From a virus, in the IMG/VR virus record IMGVR_UViG_3300027825_000013, positions 1 to 23,476 of that record: DNA of 23,476 nucleotides. One strand, written 5' to 3'. The notes beneath the pieces were generated by a model, which saw nothing but the letters and a program-made list of their open reading frames with translations, was not told where the DNA came from and did no database searches. Made by a program: the position numbers and the translations under genes. Below, piece after piece: positions 22,273 through 23,476 of this stretch. How positions within the stretch are numbered: position 1 is the first letter of the stretch; every line of letters begins with the position of its first letter.

Positions 22273-22953
22273 ATGGCAAGCTATACACTTTGGCAACGAT
22301 GCAGACCGCGTGGAGATTTCAGGATCGCGGAAATTATTGATTTTCTGACTTTAATGAAAGAGGCATTTCGAGTCTCAGAACTCTACGACAAAAGGAATAA
22401 ACCTGTAAACTTGATCCATTCAGATCTCCAGAATATGTTTCAAAAGAAAATAGACAAGACATTTCGCGGCATCGGTGTCAACGTAGATTTTTTCAGCCTT
22501 CCACCTGGCAAGAGAGATAACAATACAGTACGATTCGAGATTCATACAGGCACTCACCAGGACGAAATCTTCATCGACTTTTATGACATCTCAATCGGTG
22601 AAGGGAGAAAAGTTCCGGATTTGTCCTATTTGGAGAAATCCATACAAATATTGAGACCCTTCGAGGCGTTTCTCTCGGAATTCAGAAATGAAATTGCTCT
22701 TGACTGGTATGATCGGCAGCAGGCCATTCCCAAGTTCGACAAACCAGCCCTAATAAGAGGCTTCCATTACCTGGATGAAGGCATGGCACGTTCCATCGGC
22801 GGTATTGATTACTGCCTCAAAGCTCCTGCCTGGAAGGTTGAAAGGTTTTGCGAAGGTGTATTAATCCGACTGGGTCCCGGTCTTTTTGATCCCGATAATC
22901 CGGAGCATCTGAAAATCCAAAGACAGGCCATGAAATACTTCAAATTATTGTGA
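22273..22953 (+). CDS. Immunity protein, Imm52-like
   Basis: 226 residues with AAGGGG seven bases before the ATG and 11 bases after the toxin stop. No signal peptide or membrane helix is visible, so it is cytoplasmic, as expected for protection against a nuclease. An N-terminal helix/strand region is followed by acidic segments (HQDEIFIDFYDIS), then GFHYLDEGMARSIGG, and a C-terminal CEGVLIRLGPGLFDPDNPEH. This layout is like Imm52, the immunity family usually found beside Tox-REase-5. The pairing supports both calls. Identification is by memory of the family, and another cytoplasmic immunity family is possible. Low GC sets this gene apart from its phage neighbours. Confidence 0.68.
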   Translation: MASYTLWQRCRPRGDFRIAEIIDFLTLMKEAFRVSELYDKRNKPVNLIHSDLQNMFQKKIDKTFRGIGVNVDFFSLPPGKRDNNTVRFEIHTGTHQDEIFIDFYDISIGEGRKVPDLSYLEKSIQILRPFEAFLSEFRNEIALDWYDRQQAIPKFDKPALIRGFHYLDEGMARSIGGIDYCLKAPAWKVERFCEGVLIRLGPGLFDPDNPEHLKIQRQAMKYFKLL

Positions 22954-23476
22954 GATGTCTACGTGGTCGTAGAAATTATCCAGCCCCAATAGAAGTCCGC
23001 GCACTTAAAAAGAATAAGTCAAAGTAAAACTGAGAACCAACGGTGATGGTGGTTCGCATCCATCCTGTGTCGACGTGACCCGCGATGCGCTGAATAGGAG
23101 GTTGACGCTGACTGGGCCTTAGGCCAGAAAGACCCGCGAGAACGTCGATATAGGTCAATTTGCCCCGCCATTAGCATGCGTCATCATTACGGTTTTCCGA
23201 ACAGCCAAAATCGGCAGGCCAATCCGGCCAATTCCCTGTGGCAACACCTGCGATATCCGCGAAGCAATCAACTCCCGGAATCAGCTATTGGTCCCCCGTC
23301 CGCCTCATACCTGGGGTTCGCGAAGCGGTGGCACGCCATTTGCTAATGTCTGACTGGGACAGGTCCCAAACCCGGACAGCGCACTTTGGGGAGCTACCGA
23401 CCAAAGATGGCGGGTTGACAAACGGGCATCGGGCAGTCATAACTACACGTTTGCAACAGGAACTGGCGCGAAATCG
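22954..23476. other. Gap after the immunity gene, with a decayed leader copy
   Basis: It contains leader copy C near 23021-23066. Beyond that, a 56-codon frame at 23176-23346 (from MRHHYGFPNSQNRQ) has no ribosome site and no recognised motif; it may be the ruin of another toxin module or chance. I see no other gene, tRNA or clear repeat up to the window edge. Confidence 0.5.
23021..23066 (+). pseudogene. Decayed copy C of the WWFATHPEF leader
   Basis: The bases AACGGTGATGGTGGTTCGC match copy B (AACGGCGATGGTGGTTCGC) with one change, which turns the second Arg codon CGA into TGA. The lysine/threonine/glutamate codons before it also align (KTENQR for ETEKQR), and a one-base deletion after TTCGC shifts the frame before the HPEF part. 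No start codon or ribosome site remains. Confidence 0.65.

Noticed and set aside
22976-23158. 60-codon minus-strand frame after the immunity gene
   Set aside because: It runs antisense through the decayed leader copy and shows no ribosome site or motif.
1-23476. CRISPR array, tRNA or rRNA genes
   Set aside because: I saw no regularly spaced direct repeats, cloverleaf-like sequence with a conserved T-arm, or rRNA-like segment; the repeats present are palindromic and dispersed.

Overview
The window looks like part of a tailed-phage genome or prophage in a moderately GC-rich Gram-negative bacterium. Most genes are plus-strand, closely packed, and begin after strong AGGAGG-type ribosome binding sites, with occasional TTG and GTG starts. 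I recognise an SU10-like major capsid protein, an SU10-type head-tail adaptor, a very large nozzle/tail protein, a large terminase subunit and a lysis block (NlpC/P60 and M15 peptidases with small membrane proteins). A Desulfobacterota (deltaproteobacterial) host is my best guess from the flavour of the accessory genes, but nothing here proves it. No rRNA, tRNA, integrase, portal gene or CRISPR array was found.

Layout. 1-3266: end of the capsid gene, two virion-type genes and a coiled-coil/membrane protein. 3268-4505: a dispersed repeat and a minus-strand radical SAM/SPASM protein. 4786-6224: lysis block (three-helix membrane protein, overlapping secreted NlpC/P60 hydrolase, 65-residue holin-like protein, M15 peptidase). 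6239-12994: adaptor, a 5-kb nozzle-like gene with a Kelch propeller in its N-terminal part, and a helical virion-type protein. 13526-14961: small cysteine-containing proteins and a small HExxH protein. 14974-17300: a truncated leader ORF, a 104-bp palindromic element and a minus-strand DUF4139 protein. 17922-20724: possible small terminase, large terminase and two small ORFs. 20925-21218: a protein ending in an almost uninterrupted Asp/Glu tail. 21551-22953: leader ORF, Tox-REase-5-like nuclease toxin domain and Imm52-like immunity protein, more AT-rich than the phage genes. 22954-23476: a decayed leader copy and no convincing gene.

How it fits together. The phage genes would form the head, connector and tail, package DNA and lyse the host. 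Between them lie non-phage cargo genes and several families of palindromic repeats. The most unusual signal is a peptide-coding leader (ETEKQRRWWFATHPEFS) present three times: truncated at 14974, intact at 21551 just ahead of the toxin, and decayed at about 23021. The first two copies differ at eight positions, all synonymous. At 21551 the leader and toxin are in the same frame, separated by a single UAG, and the toxin has no evident ribosome binding site. I read this as an orphan toxin-immunity cassette system that uses the leader as a shared 5' module; that reading is inference.
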